Source: Brugia malayi (Eukaryota; Nematoda; Chromadorea; Rhabditida; Onchocercidae). Taken from it: a DNA stretch of 64,000 bases. Shown one piece after another: positions 33,829-47,935 of the stretch. The translations under genes were made by a program, and so were the position numbers. Every line of letters starts with the position of its first letter. Positions within the stretch are counted from its first letter, which is position 1. The notes beneath the pieces are model-generated. The model ran no database searches, was not told the origin of the DNA, and saw only the letters and a list, made by a program, of their open reading frames with translations. The stretch spans positions 2,811,721 to 2,875,720 of the forward strand of contig NW_025062479.1 in the NCBI RefSeq assembly GCF_000002995.4, given 5' to 3'.

Positions 33829-36800
33829 ATGTCGGGGAACACTGAAATGAGTGATGGTGGGATCGTTAGGAGCGACGACCAAGCTCCAGCTAATCCGGAG
33901 CAGCAACGGGTACTTTTTTAAACACGATATAACCTTCTTGAGCATTTTCTGTTAGTTTTTATTCTGGAATGGCGATTTGGTTGTATCACGGAGGAGAGAG
34001 ATAAAGAGATGGGAATCCTTATATCTCCGGTTTATATTTCAGGGCTTCGATACATGGACATTCATTAAAGGGATGCTGTATCGCATTATGATCGTTTACT
34101 TTGTAACGTCATTTTTGAAAAGTAATGTTGGTTTTTTTTTTTTTACCAGTGATCATAGTGTTTCAAAAATAAGAATATTCTTGTTGTAGATTTTATGAGT
34201 GGACGGTCTGGTGGTGTTGGTTATAATAATACGGGAGTGTCGAATACAGGTGCATCTTTACCCTCGCGAAATCTTTTCCAACCAGGGCAGAAGTTTGATC
34301 TATATATATACCTCTCGGATTCGGTTTGTTTTAAGTGTAGAATTCGATGCTTGTTTGTTATGGCTAATAATAGGGATCTGTGTATTTAAATTTCATGTAG
34401 AATAATCCATAACTGATTTTGTTTTTTGCGAGTTAAGTTTGGAAGACTTTCGACTTTCAGCAGGATAAATTCGATGAATTTGATGACGAAAGTGCGCTGT
34501 TTTGGAAAGAAACCGGCATGACATATAGTGATTGGACATCTGGTCCAGATGGTGATGGTTCACGTACTAAATCAGCTACATTTCCCACTCCCAAATCGCT
34601 TGCTAATAATGGCTCGTTATACATACATGTATTCATTGTAAAGAAAGATCAGTCACCTGATCGTAGAAGTCGCCTTCATGTTAAAAGAGAGGTTACTTTT
34701 TGATTATGTCAACAATATTTCATTCTAGTCGAATCAAATTTTTTAAACATATTTTGTCGTTTTCAAGGTTAAAATAAGTGTGATATTATGAAATATATTA
34801 GGATGCTGTACGTCATCTATACTTTTTTAAGCTAATAATAATTTCATTGTTTATAGTTTTCAGGTGCTGTATAATGTACGGCAACTTAATAAATACAAGA
34901 AGAAGTATTATAAAAGGACACAAAATCTACTTACTGGTAAGACAGAACAGACTGAAGAAGAACAAAAGAAGGCTGAAGTGATGAGTTTTGAAGTACTCAA
35001 TTATTGGCACCCAAATTTAACGATTAGTCTTGTCGATGATCAGACGGCATGGCAAAGAGGTACTTTTTTGAACTACATTAAAAAAATCATGGTTTTATAA
35101 AAATTTGCATGAAATTGTTTGTAAATACTAATCAAATTGTCTTGTTCGCTTCTAATTAGTTCATTATTAGCGATCTGTTTTGCAGGTTCTTTGCCATCTC
35201 CCCTTGATGAAGCTGTAAAGTTTGATCCTATTGACAACACCTACAAGCCCATATTCTTTTTCAACGACTATTGGAACTTAGCGGCCGATTATATATTAAT
35301 AAATAGCTCAGTTGAAGAACTAAAACTCTCAGTTCGGTATGCACCAATATCATTATTTAAATGGCAATTATACGCATCCCAGCAGGTTAGTTTTACATGG
35401 TAGAGAAAAATCTGTGAAACATTATAATATTAAGTCTGCAGAACGAGTTTCCGCGCTTTTATTCAGCTACTCAAAAATTTTTGTTTGGCCTGCATAAAGC
35501 GCTAAAAAGTATGGTGAGCATTAACGTTCAAAGCTATAACTGGTTTTGAACGTCAGTCCTTCAACCTACATTCCATCTCTGTTTTGCTGAGGTTTTTTTT
35601 TTTCTTAACTTTATTTCTCAACAATTTTTACTAACTGCTTTCCTGCAGATGCGCGGGAAGTGGTCACAGATGTTCGGTGGTGAATTGTTTGAAGATGGAG
35701 ATGATGACCAGGACTCAATCAAACAGGCACTTCTCGAAACAAGCCCAGTATTGCTTGGTTAGTCATTTCATTTTAGAAGTGTGCCGTTATTTTATTAATC
35801 CATTTTTGGAGGGTCATTTGTAGGAAATTCTGTTTTCAGGACTGACAATTACTGTTTCGTTGTTGCATACCGTTTTCGAGTTTTTGGCTTTCAAAAATGA
35901 TATCCAATTTTGGAGATCACGAAAGAGCTTGGAGGTTTGTGAGAATTTTCTGTTGCGGAATCCCTAAGTCTTTGTAAAATATTGCATATTTTTTTACTTA
36001 TGTTAAAATTTGTTTTGCAGGGCCTATCTGTTCGTTCAGTTTTATTCAGCGTGTTCCAGTCTGTCATTGTTTTTTTGTATATTTGTGATAACGATACTTC
36101 ATGGATTATCAAAATGTCTGTTGGAGTTGGTTTGGTGATTGAACTATGGAAAATACCGAAATGTGTCAATATAAATGTATGGTTGATTTTCACTTTCACA
36201 ATTTACAGATGTTATATATTTTGAAATCGTTGTTTTCTGTAAAAAATTTTATTTGGCAATTGTAGTATTATATTCATTATACGCAATCAGCTTTGCCTAC
36301 TTTGTTTACTTGATATTCAGGACCTAAAACCACCATTTAAGGTTGATCAGACCCAAAAACTATTTGGGTTCTTGCCAAAGATCATATTTACTGATAAGGG
36401 ATCATATGTTGAATCAGATACAAAACAGTATGACCAGGTTAGTTTGTTTAGTTATAGTTTATCATGGTAACCATAGCTGTACTTGCTTTTTCGATGGCAT
36501 ATTTAACTTTGTTCTTAGTGGTAATTTTGTTGAAACGAAGATTCGAAGTATTTTGTAAAAAGGAAAATTGAGATTTTTATGCCTACAGAACTCGTCAAAA
36601 GTTTGGTATGATAATTTTTTTTGGATATATTGATATCTGGTGTTGCGCCATCAAATCTTTCATGATATAATTTTAGTTAGCCTTCAAATATTTGTCATGG
36701 GTACTTTTTCCATTGCTTGGTGGTTATGCAGTATATTCTCTCATATATGTCGAACAACGTGGTTGGTATAGTTGGATATTAAGCATGCTGTATAGCTTTT

Positions 36801-37583
36801 TACTAACATTTGGATTTATTATGATGACACCACAGGTTGGCTTTCAGTGCAGTCAAAAATTCACATCTTTTTTACGAAAACATTTGGTCTGTATTTCTAA
36901 ATATTTGTTTAATTTAACTCTGGAAGAAGAATGAGATATACGTTGCATATTTCAGCTTTTTATAAATTATAAGTTAAAATCTGTGGCTCATTTGCCTTGG
37001 CGCATGTTAACATACAAATTCATCAATACGTTCATCGATGATCTCTTTGCTTTTGTCATCAGAATGCCAACAATGTATCGTTTAGGATGTTTTCGAGATG
37101 ATATTGTGTTTTTGGTTGGTTGCTAACATTTTAAAAAGAAATACATTGTCCCAGTCATTTACACACGTAGTATGAATCCTTTTTAGATAAATTTTCAAAA
37201 CCAAATTGACTTGAGCTTACTTAGACAACACGTGAAATATATCTAATATTTCAGAACTTCCTTACGAATCACTATGTCTTTTTAATTGTTTAATTCTTTT
37301 TTAACCTCGTTTTTCTTTTTTTTTTTTTTTTTTTTGCATATATAATCTGTGAAAAAAGATTTATATTTATTTTTCTTATTCTGTTCAGATATATATTTAT
37401 CAAAGGTGGATTTATCGAGTTGATCCAACACGTGTGAACGAATATGGAGTTTCGCTGGAAGATCCAACTGGCGAAAACGAATCACAAAAGCAATTGGTGG
37501 ATGCCAAACCACCCGGTAATAATGATCTACAGACCCCGGCTGAAACAGTTCAAAATAATACAGAAACGAAGAAAGAGCGATAA
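33829..37583 (+). CDS. clptm1: CLPTM1 family multipass membrane protein
   Basis: Thirteen exons with consistent phases: 33829-33909, 34043-34121, 34190-34323, 34461-34691, 34864-35059, 35186-35385, 35649-35757, 35840-35934, 36021-36176, 36321-36437, 36677-36835, 36956-37114, 37389-37583. They give 636 residues, against about 670 in the human protein. Family hallmarks include NLLTGKTE, NDYWNL, EFLAFKNDIQFW, SVRSVLFSVFQS, YLSWVLFPLL, GWYSWILSMLYSFLLTFGF, MTPQLFINYKLKSVAHLPWR, FIDDLFAF and YQRWIYRVDPTRVNE. The N-terminal hydrophobic segment (exon 2) and about five C-terminal membrane segments fit the family, and the tail is acidic and hydrophilic. CLPTM1 proteins act in the ER/Golgi; in mammals CLPTM1 limits forward trafficking of GABA-A receptors. 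An AATAAA at 37946 may be its polyadenylation signal. Confidence 0.92.
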
Positions 37584-39400
37584 GCTTTAGTTACCAAGAT
37601 CTCTCATTTCTGGTGTCCCATGGAAATAGTTATTAAACTGAAAGTAGTAAATTGCAAATTTATAAATTTTAAAAATTTGTGTTATTTCGATCGCATTGAA
37701 AAAATTTTATTATATGGAAAAAACTGCGTGCTTTGTTTTTTCGGAAATAAGATTGAGCAAGCTGCAGTTTTTTTCATTTTTTGATGTGAATATATGATTC
37801 ATGCGCAGTGTGAAGAAATGTTTTAAATGCTTTTTTGTGGTATTTTCAGTAATTATATAATGAAAAATTTGTCCGAATTGTGGCAGTAAAAATCAAACTG
37901 ACATATAAAAAGGTATGCAAGTAGGGCAACGAGCACTTGGCGATAAATAAAAGTGATAGTATTTGATAAAATGAAGTATAAGGTGGAGAAGGTCCTCATC
38001 TTCTGAGAAAGCAAATTATTTTAGGAAGTGAGGGCCTTAATGAGTTGGTAGTTTTGTGCCGGTTTATAAATCAATTTTATGCAGTAGAGTTTAGTTTAGG
38101 TATACCTATTTAGAGTGACTCATGAGCTTTTACATTATGACTGCGATGATGGCAGTTTCGTTAGAAAAAAAAAAGAAAAAAAACGAACACAGAGACTGGT
38201 TGCTTAACATGGACTTGAAGTAGTGCTGTTTGGGTCAGTTGCGTCTGCTTGTGAAATGGGCAGGAAGACTTGATGTTCGTGACTAAAATTATAAAATGTT
38301 CTAAAAATTCTAGAAATTCAACTTGGGGATAACTGCTAAGTATATATGTATGTATGTGCCATAGAATTGTAATTTATCATTGTTCATTACTCATCGTTCA
38401 TCATTGGAGCTGTTATTTCAAAGCACTTATCAACAGTCTTTTCTTTAAAGAAACGATGGTTTTCGTTTCTAATCGAAGCAGTTGTTTTTTTCGAATTGAT
38501 TTCATTATCATTTATCCTTTAAACTGAATAGCACACACAGTTTGCTAATAATGTCTCCTATTTATATTTCCTATTATTTCACTGCTTGAATGAAGATTTG
38601 GATGATGGTAACTTTTAGGGATTTGTAAAAATAATTTACTTTTTTACTTTTTCATTGTGATATCTTTTCCAAAAGTTTGTTCATGTTTGATAAATGCACA
38701 ACAACTGATATTTTATGCATGTTTCAGAAGCAAAATACCTTTACCAAGAAAAAATTACTTGAAGCAGTATTTCAATTAATATTTAAGTGAAATATTGTCA
38801 GAGTTTTTTTCCCCTTTCCTCCCACCAAAAAAAAAAAAAAGCCTTAAATAAATCACAAATAATAAAGTGTATTTTATTATTCTTCAACGAGGTCAATATG
38901 GTGCAAATACAATAACGAAATTTTTTAAATGATTCTTTTTCTTTAAATATTTAGTTATATATTTCATATGTTAAATGGAATTAAATTAAAAATAAGCTAG
39001 CTGGAAAATTTTATGGTAAGTAAGTAAACATAATGCAGCTATTAGAAATTTGTGGAATATGGAGCTTTCATTGTTCCATTTCAGCGTTTATTTATTATCT
39101 ACAAACTTATGTTCTCATCAAAAAGTATCTTGTATAAGTAATTGTTATGTTTTACGTTATCAATATTCTAAAGCGATATATCCGGAATGTTTAAGACTCC
39201 TTTGCTGTTTATTCTATTTTTCAGTTGTTGATTTTTTTTTTTTTTTCTTTTCCAAAAAAAAAAATTTGTAAGTACTTACAAATATCCTTTTCTAATTTAT
39301 GGCAAATAAAATTCATTGTTTTATTAATTCATTTTATAAAAACAAGTGTACAGCACTGAAGTGATTTGCAATTTCTTTTTTATGAGAGTGAATATTTGCA
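37584..39400. other. Intergenic between two plus-strand genes
   Basis: Contains the CLPTM1 3' flank (AATAAA at 37946-37951), A/T runs near 38166-38182 and 38826-38840, and a short TATG repeat near 38341-38356. The frame at 39050-39271 is not supported. Confidence 0.5.
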
Positions 39401-39410
39401 GTGCAACGTT

Positions 39411-41018
39411 ATGATGAATATTAAAATGATTGTTGTGGCATTGGTAATTGGTGTATTGCTATGGCAGATAGATGCAGCACGTAGTAAGAGTAACCGAAAA
39501 AAGACAGTTGATCGAGGCAATACGTCGGAATTCACTTCATCCTCCTCAGGTGGAGTTTTTTTTTTTTTCATTTTAAAATGAGTATTGGAATTCAGGAATA
39601 AAAATATAGTTAAACATGATTAATTGCAGGTTTTGCAGAAAATGATGATGAAGATAGGCAGAGAAAAGACAAGAGCCATGGTATGAAAGTTTAATTAATT
39701 GGCGTTGACTCAAATGTTTGGTTGATTTCATCCCGTGCCTTCTTGTTTAATCATTTTTATATGTGCATTGATATTTCAAAAATTTATTACTAATTACTTT
39801 AAAATACAAGTAAATAATCATTGTTAGTATTAGAAGGTATCACGGCAAACTTTACAGGATACGAACGAGAGTATAAGGTGGGGCAAAAGAAAGATAGAAA
39901 ACACAGTAGTAGCAGCAGTGAGGAAGATGATAAAGATGGAAAAAATGAGACGGCAATTAATTTGAGTAATAAAATACACCGAAAAAGGGAATCAAAATTT
40001 AAAGAACACTCATCTATGGTATTTCTTTTTTTAATAAATCCAGTAATTGAATTCTGTATCGAAGGTTAAATTCTTAAATCATGCCATATATTTATCCACT
40101 AATCTCTCCATCCGCAAGATTTACGATATATACTGTGGCTTATTCTATAAATAATAAACGAAGGAAGTACAAGATCACAACTATTTAAAGTAATCTGAAC
40201 GCTTTGCAAGGAACTATAATGACACAATGTCTTTCTATTTTCCCATAAATTTCAATTCACAGTATATACTTGGTTGGATTTGGTAAGGTTATCTCTAATT
40301 CCTTCGTAAGCAAAATATCACTTCTTGTTGGATGATATTCCTTCAAAAGCTTTGTACTTTATGATATACAACTTCAATATGTTAGAAGGAAACATGTCGA
40401 CACCAAATTGATGTTGTCAAGTTTTACAATAAAGAAATTAGCTTTAGTAATCAATTATTATTAATACCCCAAACATTAGAAGTGATGTAAAAAGAGAGAG
40501 TAAAAGGAGAGAAAATTAAATTTTGATTTGGAATACCATTGTTTTTTCACGCATTTAAACATATCCTTAATGCAAAGTTGTGGAAAAAAAACTTTATACA
40601 AATCAAAATGAAGATATTCACTAGCTCTCTTCTTTACAGCTTCCATGGATGAAACATGATATCCATCCTGGGCTTGCTCCAGTTGAATCAAATTTGAAAG
40701 GTAAGATTTATTGCCTTTAAACCAAAAAACAAAAAATCATACTAACCCAGCAACATGAATTACATGCCCGCTGGGAGCATAAAATTCGAAGAGATCAAAA
40801 AACAGTCAAATTACCCACGTTACAAAGGCAAAGGAGCAAATTAGTTTGTTTATGAGTCATTAGAAATTTTTTTCTTGTTTGTACCTCTTCTTCAAATTTA
40901 AAAAACAATTTAAAGATTGCTGATATTTTCAGCAGTCGAACAAAATGAAGGAAAATTGCTGACATTTTCAGCCGAATCGCATGAAGAAACACTGCTGAAA
41001 AAAAAAATGATCGGTTAA
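39411..41018 (+). CDS. Small signal-peptide, charged low-complexity protein
   Basis: Five exons with matching phases: 39411-39549, 39630-39680, 39828-40018, 40640-40700, 40933-41018; 175 residues. The start follows a TTTGCAG acceptor by 9 bases. Residues 1-22 (NIKMIVVALVIGVLLWQIDA) form a signal peptide. The rest is highly charged: an Arg/Lys stretch, a DDEDRQRKDK exon, a run of five Ser followed by EEDDKDGKNET, and a conserved-looking exon LPWMKHDIHPGLAPVESNLK. Two N-glycosylation sites (NFT, NET) are visible. The last exon could start later at 40972, also in phase. Probably secreted or in the secretory lumen. I do not recognise the family; it may be nematode-specific. Confidence 0.65.
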
Positions 41019-42117
41019 AGGACAATATCCAACACAGATGAATTATAGACTATTGCTTTGTCAAGTCTGTTCCTCATTCAAAGTAATGTTTATTCGAATA
41101 ATATTCGCTGTACGCTTTACCCACATACATCTACTACTATGTAAACATCGAGTTAATAAACTACCTTTGCAAAAAATCTACTCAAGTTCAGTGCTTCCTC
41201 ACCAATATGCATGCAGGAAAGTTATATTTTCATATCAGAAAGACATGGTGAACCAAATAAGCACCAAAAAACTGCATGCACATGAATTCAAATGTCACGC
41301 TAAATTTCAAATATTATAACCCAGAAACAGAATAATAATAGCGATCGAAATAAATATTTCAAGAATAATTTCAAAAATCACTCTAAGTTCAGAAAAAGAG
41401 CAATATTACGAAAAGACTATTAGATCGCATAAATGCACAACCTGAAACAATACAAATAAAGTAATAAATAGATTTCATATGATAATTAAGACAATAAACC
41501 ACAAGAATTAGAGAAAATTCAGAACAAAAAACAAGAGTTATCTCGATGTTAACTAACAGTCTTAATTCATGTTCAAAGCAATGTTTGTTCAAATCTAGCC
41601 ATTAGACAACGTGCAGAAATTTAATAAAAGTAAAGTAGATGAAAATATAGAAACAAATTTAATAGAAAACTTAAGAAATAAAACGAAACAATACCGGAAT
41701 ATATTAATGAAGATAAGGAAAGCGATTTTTTATGCAATAAAACCATATTTAAAATAAAATGAATACGCACATACATTTAAAATAACAAACCTAATGGGAT
41801 TAGCAATAAACCATTTTCTTTCCATTTTTTTTTTTTTTTTATCTTTAACTATCTGTGTAATATGAACCTCTAGGAGTTCGTTATCGCTTATTAACACAGA
41901 GCCTTGACAAATTCATTAAATAAAATGAATAATTTCGAATAAAGTCAAGCACGAAACAAAGAAATCTCCAAGAGCATTGTTCAAGTGGAAAGACAAATTA
42001 AATCGATACCTATAGTTTAGCATTTCAAGAAAGGAATTTGTTCTTATATTCACTTCTTTCTCTTTCCAGTTGCTCTGCAGTAGAATTTCCAAGAAATTCA
42101 TCCTCTAACTCAACCAG
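41019..42117. other. Convergent intergenic region
   Basis: AT-rich DNA between the 3' ends of the signal-peptide gene and the NSD-type gene. The 93-codon frame at 41038-41319 has no recognisable features and lies in the probable 3' flank. Confidence 0.45.
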
Positions 42118-45100
42118 TCAACTTTGTTGCCTTGATTGATAATGAGCATTTTTCACAGAAACATTAACAATTGTCAGGTCTTTTCCTGAGCATAAATGCT
42201 TTTCAGCTCCATTTCTTTTCACGTTCTCAGAAATAACTGCAAGTTATTTATATGATGGATTCAAGGTAGAAAAAGTCATCAGAAAACATTTTTTGTGCTG
42301 AAATTACAAAAATTTACATGTCTGTAATTTCCGTAGTTGCTGCTTTCTTTCACCATTGCTTTCCACGAAATCTGAAAAGTTCATATCAAAACAACATTAC
42401 CTTATTGCATTCAATTACAAAATATATCAGAACACCATATGTGAATAACTAAAGACGTTTGTCGTAGGATTCCTTTCAAAATAAGTCAGAAGTCAATACA
42501 TGAAGGGACCAGAAATTCCCCAAAACGGAATGAATTATCATGAAACTTTACAAGCTTGTTCTTTTCTTGCACCTTTGTTTTCATCAGAGTATTTGCTTCG
42601 CTTATTTTGCACATATTCCTGCACTAGATGATCGCTGCTTTCACAAATCTGAAAATTATTCATAATGAGCAGGAAAATCAAGGATATTCTTCCATGATAT
42701 GGGAAACAAATATTACTTCATTGTAACTCTTCAACTGGGTTGTTTTCGACTGAACATTCTTCGCTGTGTTATTATTATCAATGACGTGTTGGTTCAACAC
42801 AGAAAGATCTTTTATACTTGTAGTTTTTCGTGTTGTATTTGCTCTTTTCTGAAAATTTAATTCTACTTATATGGTAAAAGCGCAAGAAAAAAAGCTTAGT
42901 AAAAAGCAATTACCCCAATTATGCGTCGACAGTTTCTAGAACCACAGAAACATTCCATGCCCACAAGGCCTTCAATAATCTCCGTATCATAATCAAAGGT
43001 CAACTCCTCACCTAAAAATAATGCAAAAAAAATTTCAGTGACTATATTTAAAAAATACAGTGGTTCAAGTGTACTTGAAATTTTAATGAAATCTTAATGA
43101 CACGATTAATTCAAATCACTGAGTACCTTTTTTGATATCTTTAATTGTCGAAATTTTGAGTCTGTAAATTCCATCAACCTGCAAAGAAACAAAACTACGA
43201 CAATTATAAATTAAGCAGTAAAAGAATCCAGACAGTAAATGGAGGTACATACCACCACAGCATCTACTTTAGTATTCGGTTCACATGAATGGTTGAACGA
43301 CCGAGCAATATTGCCATAATTTCGTGCATCCACGTAAAAATCATTTGTCAATTGCATCCCAAAATATGACGCCTCCAAATCATTAAATAAACAACGAAAC
43401 CGCAATTTTTCTAAGTATTCATCCTTCGTCATCACATACCCAACATATTCGGTTAAATCAATACCCTAAAAGAGACTGCACTAAAGATGGTTTTGTTTCT
43501 GCAATATTTCATATGCAATTTAAAAAAAAATCTGTTTCCTTCTTTTCGATCTAATTAACAAACTACTGAAATGCGGCAATAAGATGGTTGCATGTTTCGA
43601 TCAAGACAAACAAATATATGATTTCGCCATTTTTGAATTATTTACTGATGAAATAAAACCAATAAATTCTAAGCTTTGATAAAGCTAATAAGTTTTACGT
43701 TTTGAACTAAGAACACCACACTCTATTTATTTGATGCCTTACTTTATCAATATCACATTTCGCGAAGGCACCAAATCCTTTTAACATAGTTGGTTTTTCC
43801 TCCATAAATAAATTATCATCATTGGTATCATGATGCCGCAAAAAATTATTTGTACACATCTTTTGTGATGGTAAAAGGGATTTTTCACTGGTAACCAGTT
43901 TTGTAGTTCTTTTTAAAATCTGTCGCCTTGTACCGCCTACAAGTGCGTTCCGCTTCCCCAAATAAGTTGAATCACAATCCTATAATCACATTTTTAACAA
44001 AACTTCGAAGAATTCATAGTGCCACTTAATGTGCTACAAAATCAACACTAATGATTTAATAAGAAAAAAATTGATTAGAAAAGAAATAGAAAATAACCTC
44101 AGGACATTCTGTCATCAAGATTCGATTCAAGCAATTGTGGGCAACAGTACAACGCATTCCATTGATAGGTTCGCAATTGCAGTGACCTAATTCCGTTGTG
44201 TCTGATAATGCTCTGGCTAAGCGCATATTTATATTTGTCTGAAGTTCATGATACAACTATATTTCTGTATTAAGTTGACACCATAATTACAGTTCAAAAT
44301 CCCTCTAAAATTGTGTAACTTCAGCTATCCCTCTTAGTCTTTCACTATCCTAACAAGTTGTTTCCTAGAAAATTTTTCTTTTTTGGTTTTTGAATAATTA
44401 CACTCATGAAACATAAAGAAATGAAACAGTGTAATGTGCAGAATCTAGAAATATTTGATTTAAAAGGCACCTTAATTCTCGTATACTTTGATGCCTTAAC
44501 TTCTTGTGGAAGTGGACGCCTGATACCAACTACTGCTTTCGAACTAGCGTATATAGCTTCAGCAGCTAAATTTCCATTTATTTAATCAACATTTACACAG
44601 TACAACCGTAGTGATAAAAAATTCATAGTCTGGAAAAACCAAAGAAAAAAGTGTATTATACCTCCTGCATTTTAAAGAGATTTCATGAAGCTCAAAGAGT
44701 TATAAGACTCTAGAAAACGCATAATATAATTCAAGCTTCACTATGAATACTATGCAGCACTGTTTCCATAACAATCTCTTAGTATCACTTAATATCACAT
44801 GCATATATAGTCTTGAAAAAAAAAAAAAAAAAAACCTTTGTAAATCTTTGAATGTGCCTTCATGCGCTTCCAAAATGAACAATTCAGTGTCTTTGGAAGT
44901 GGAACCAAGTCCCTACATGTTACGACATCATAATTTGGAACATCCAATCCCTCAACCCACTGTATAAGTACATAGCCCGGCTAAAATAAAAACAATAAGA
45001 TACATGACGGATCTATAAGGAAGCCGCAAACCTTTCACAAAGCACAAAGCGATGTGGTGAATAACATAATTCTCACTTGTGAAACATGGGAACAAAAAAA

Positions 45101-47406
45101 TATCAATACCTCGCGAAGTTTTCCAAACAAATTATTCATAGAATATAACGATATTGGCAATAAATCAGCATGAAGAGACCTTGCGGGCCAAAAACTGAAA
45201 GATAAGACTAAACGAAACAAATTATCAAAATGATTTAACATATTTCACATTCGCAAAACTCACAATATTCGGAATCTATATGAGAGATGTTCGGAAATGT
45301 TTCGTTAACAATTCAAAAAAATTACATTTTTTAATTTGAATTTGCGGAATTATTTCGAAAAAAAAAACGAAAAAAATAAGGTTTTTACTTGGATTTGTAA
45401 GCTGCCAGAACGTAGTCACCAATTCTCGGGAAGTCAAAGCATCGACAAAAATCGCACACAAATTCAAAATTTTCTGCTTTCACATCTTTGATTTTATTTT
45501 TCCCAGCAACACAGCTATGGCAAAAAGAACGTATGCAAGACTTACATGCCATTTTTTGAGAATCATTTTCTACAAAAGAATATAAGAATCCATAAGCACG
45601 AAACGTTTTGTTATAATTAGTTTAATTAGTGGTTTCGGCAATATGTTCTTCAATGCTTTCCTTCTCTTTAATGTAAAATTTACCGAAAGGATTTTCACAT
45701 TTAACGCAGTATGGAATATTCCGTTTTGACGCACGCTTCACAGTGCTGTGCCTGGGACAAAGTACATAGCGATCACGTTTTCGATCCATATGTAGCGAAC
45801 CGACTATGACGCAAGAAGGATGCCAAGCGAACACACATTTCACGCATTGTATAAATTTCCCTAGAAACTAATTATATGCCTCTTCGTGAGCACGCAGTCC
45901 GCAAAAAAAAAAAAAAAAGATTACCTAGAAAAGCTCGTGTTCGTAGAAGTTCTTGATTACAAAAGTTGCATTCATGTTGAGGACATATCCACTTTTTACT
46001 GTCTTTTAAATTAATACAGAGATCACCATGTCTGTCCAATATATGAATTCTTGGCAGGAAGTCACCTGAACAAATAGATATAAAAACTGTTAGTGGAATG
46101 AAAGCAATTACATTGTTTCTCTGAACAAATAGAGGATTCCCGTAGTAAAAAGCTTGGATAGTTTCAATAAAAACCTTCTGTAAAAATCAAAAAGCAGTTT
46201 TCGTGGAATCGCAAAGTGCATGATGAGAAACTGCATTTTCTAATTTTATTATTGCCGAAATCAGAAGCATCTTCATCAGTAGTGGCTGCATTTTCAATAC
46301 TAGTTGAGGGGCAACGAACAAATTCCCCATCTTCAGATTCTTCCAGCTTCCTACAAATGAAACATTCCTGTTTCCCAACATCTGAAAATGAACTAAATAT
46401 ATAATTTTGCACAGCAAAATATTATCTTTGCAATTGAAAACTTATGTATCAGAAATTTTAATATCGGTAGCTATTAACGACATTCATTTCACTGGTTTTA
46501 AAAAATGTATTAGTGCAAACAGCAAAGTTAATATCAAAGTTCATATTATTCTCAGTCATTAGCAACAAGCATTTTGGATTGAAGAGCATTAGACTGATCA
46601 GTAGCTAGTTCTAATGCATATGCGGCTAAATCCTATATGCAGACATGCATGTTACGGAAGTACAAACGTCTTGAATATAAATTAAACAAAAATTGACCTA
46701 GCCATAAAAAGCCAATAATCAGGTAGAAAAGACAATATGCGGTAAGAGATACATATGTCATTTGGATTATCAGGAAACTCTTGTATACTATCATCTAGGA
46801 AAAGCATGCACATGAACATAAACACAGCAGTAAAAACATGACCAGAATGAGGAATTATAAGCCAAATGGATGAAAAGTTAGTAAACATACTGAATTGACG
46901 TCTTCCCCAACGATTCTCTTTGGAATCATCAGATTCCTTATCAGATAGCTCCAGCACTGCAAAAAAGTGTTATTATCAGTTTTATTGAATTCCAACTTAG
47001 TGATACAATCCTGTTCTAAATTTTTCAAATCAGGAAATTGTATTCTGAATAAAACAGCAGAAACCTACGGAAAAAAAAAATGAACAGACAACAATCATTA
47101 CTATGTGTTTTCGATTTGTTTATTCCCTGTTCACTGAAGAACAGAATTTTGTTGATGTGAGATGATTATCTGCTTCGTACTGAACTAATCGAATATATAT
47201 TTTTTAAAAATACGTACATCCACGTAATCCGGTAATACCCAAGCCGTAAGGCTGAAATTTGCGACTTCTAAACTACTACAATCAGAAGTAAAGATATGGT
47301 GCTTTCCTACAAGTTTAGAATTTTTTTTTCTGATCTGATAAATGGTTGGGAGTCTCAAATGTTCTCTTTTCCTTATGTAAGAAACATTCACATCACGAAT
47401 TATCAT
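42118..47406 (-). CDS. mes-4: NSD/MES-4-type histone H3K36 methyltransferase
   Basis: Nineteen exons agree in phase (high to low): 47406-47218, 47064-47007, 46956-46891, 46381-46175, 46065-45925, 45860-45684, 45569-45389, 45194-45110, 44980-44836, 44565-44471, 44238-44098, 43979-43743, 43465-43253, 43178-43127, 43011-42914, 42848-42717, 42651-42552, 42371-42318, 42236-42118; 829 residues. Order: PHD-type Cys/His clusters (ECFICRKLEES, WICPQHECNFC, CVKCVFAWHPSC, YCVKCEN, CKSCIRSFCHSC), PWWP (GDYVLAAY, FWPARSL, PGYVLIQWVEG), AWS (GHCNCEPINGMRC), SET (EYVGYVM, NIARSFNHSCEPN, EELTFDYD), post-SET (CFCGSRNCRR), low-complexity tail. This is the NSD layout; its C. elegans member, MES-4, maintains germline H3K36 methylation. 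The last five residues groups of exons (after post-SET) and the first two exons are least certain. Confidence 0.85.
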
Positions 47407-47935
47407 TCAAGTATAACAGTCATGTGTGCTAACTAATTTTCTGTACAAAACCCGATCACCTTTTCAGCATTTTACAAATGCACCGGAAATCTTCGACTAA
47501 CTGTACCGTACAGCAGCATTTTACTGTTTGGCAATAACATCATATGTTTGAAACTTTAAAATACCCGCCATACTGTGCAACATTCATGAAACTGAACATC
47601 TTACCACATTATGGTAGACTGTCAGAATAAATTTGTATTTGATGAATTAAATTTTATTAAGTGCAATTCTCACTCAATAAATGCAACTTTTATTCAGTAG
47701 ATTTGACTTTAATTTGATGAACATAATTCTGGCTAAGCTGTGCATAATAGAATAGATAGTGATAAGGAAGGATATGACAAAGAGCTCATCAATGTGCTGC
47801 TTAACGATAAGGCACTTATTGATCCCAATATCCTTCCTCCTTTCCTATTAATCAGTTTACATTCAATATTGTGGATAGCAGAAAACCGGAAATCTGGGAT
47901 AAGCTTGCTATTATAATGATACGATGTGTAGCATA
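47407..47935. other. Spacer between two minus-strand genes
   Basis: About 530 bases separate the receptor stop codon from the methyltransferase start. An AATAAA on the minus strand at 47693-47688, about 245 bases past the receptor stop, could serve as its polyadenylation signal. A frame at 47733-47939 is not supported. Confidence 0.45.
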
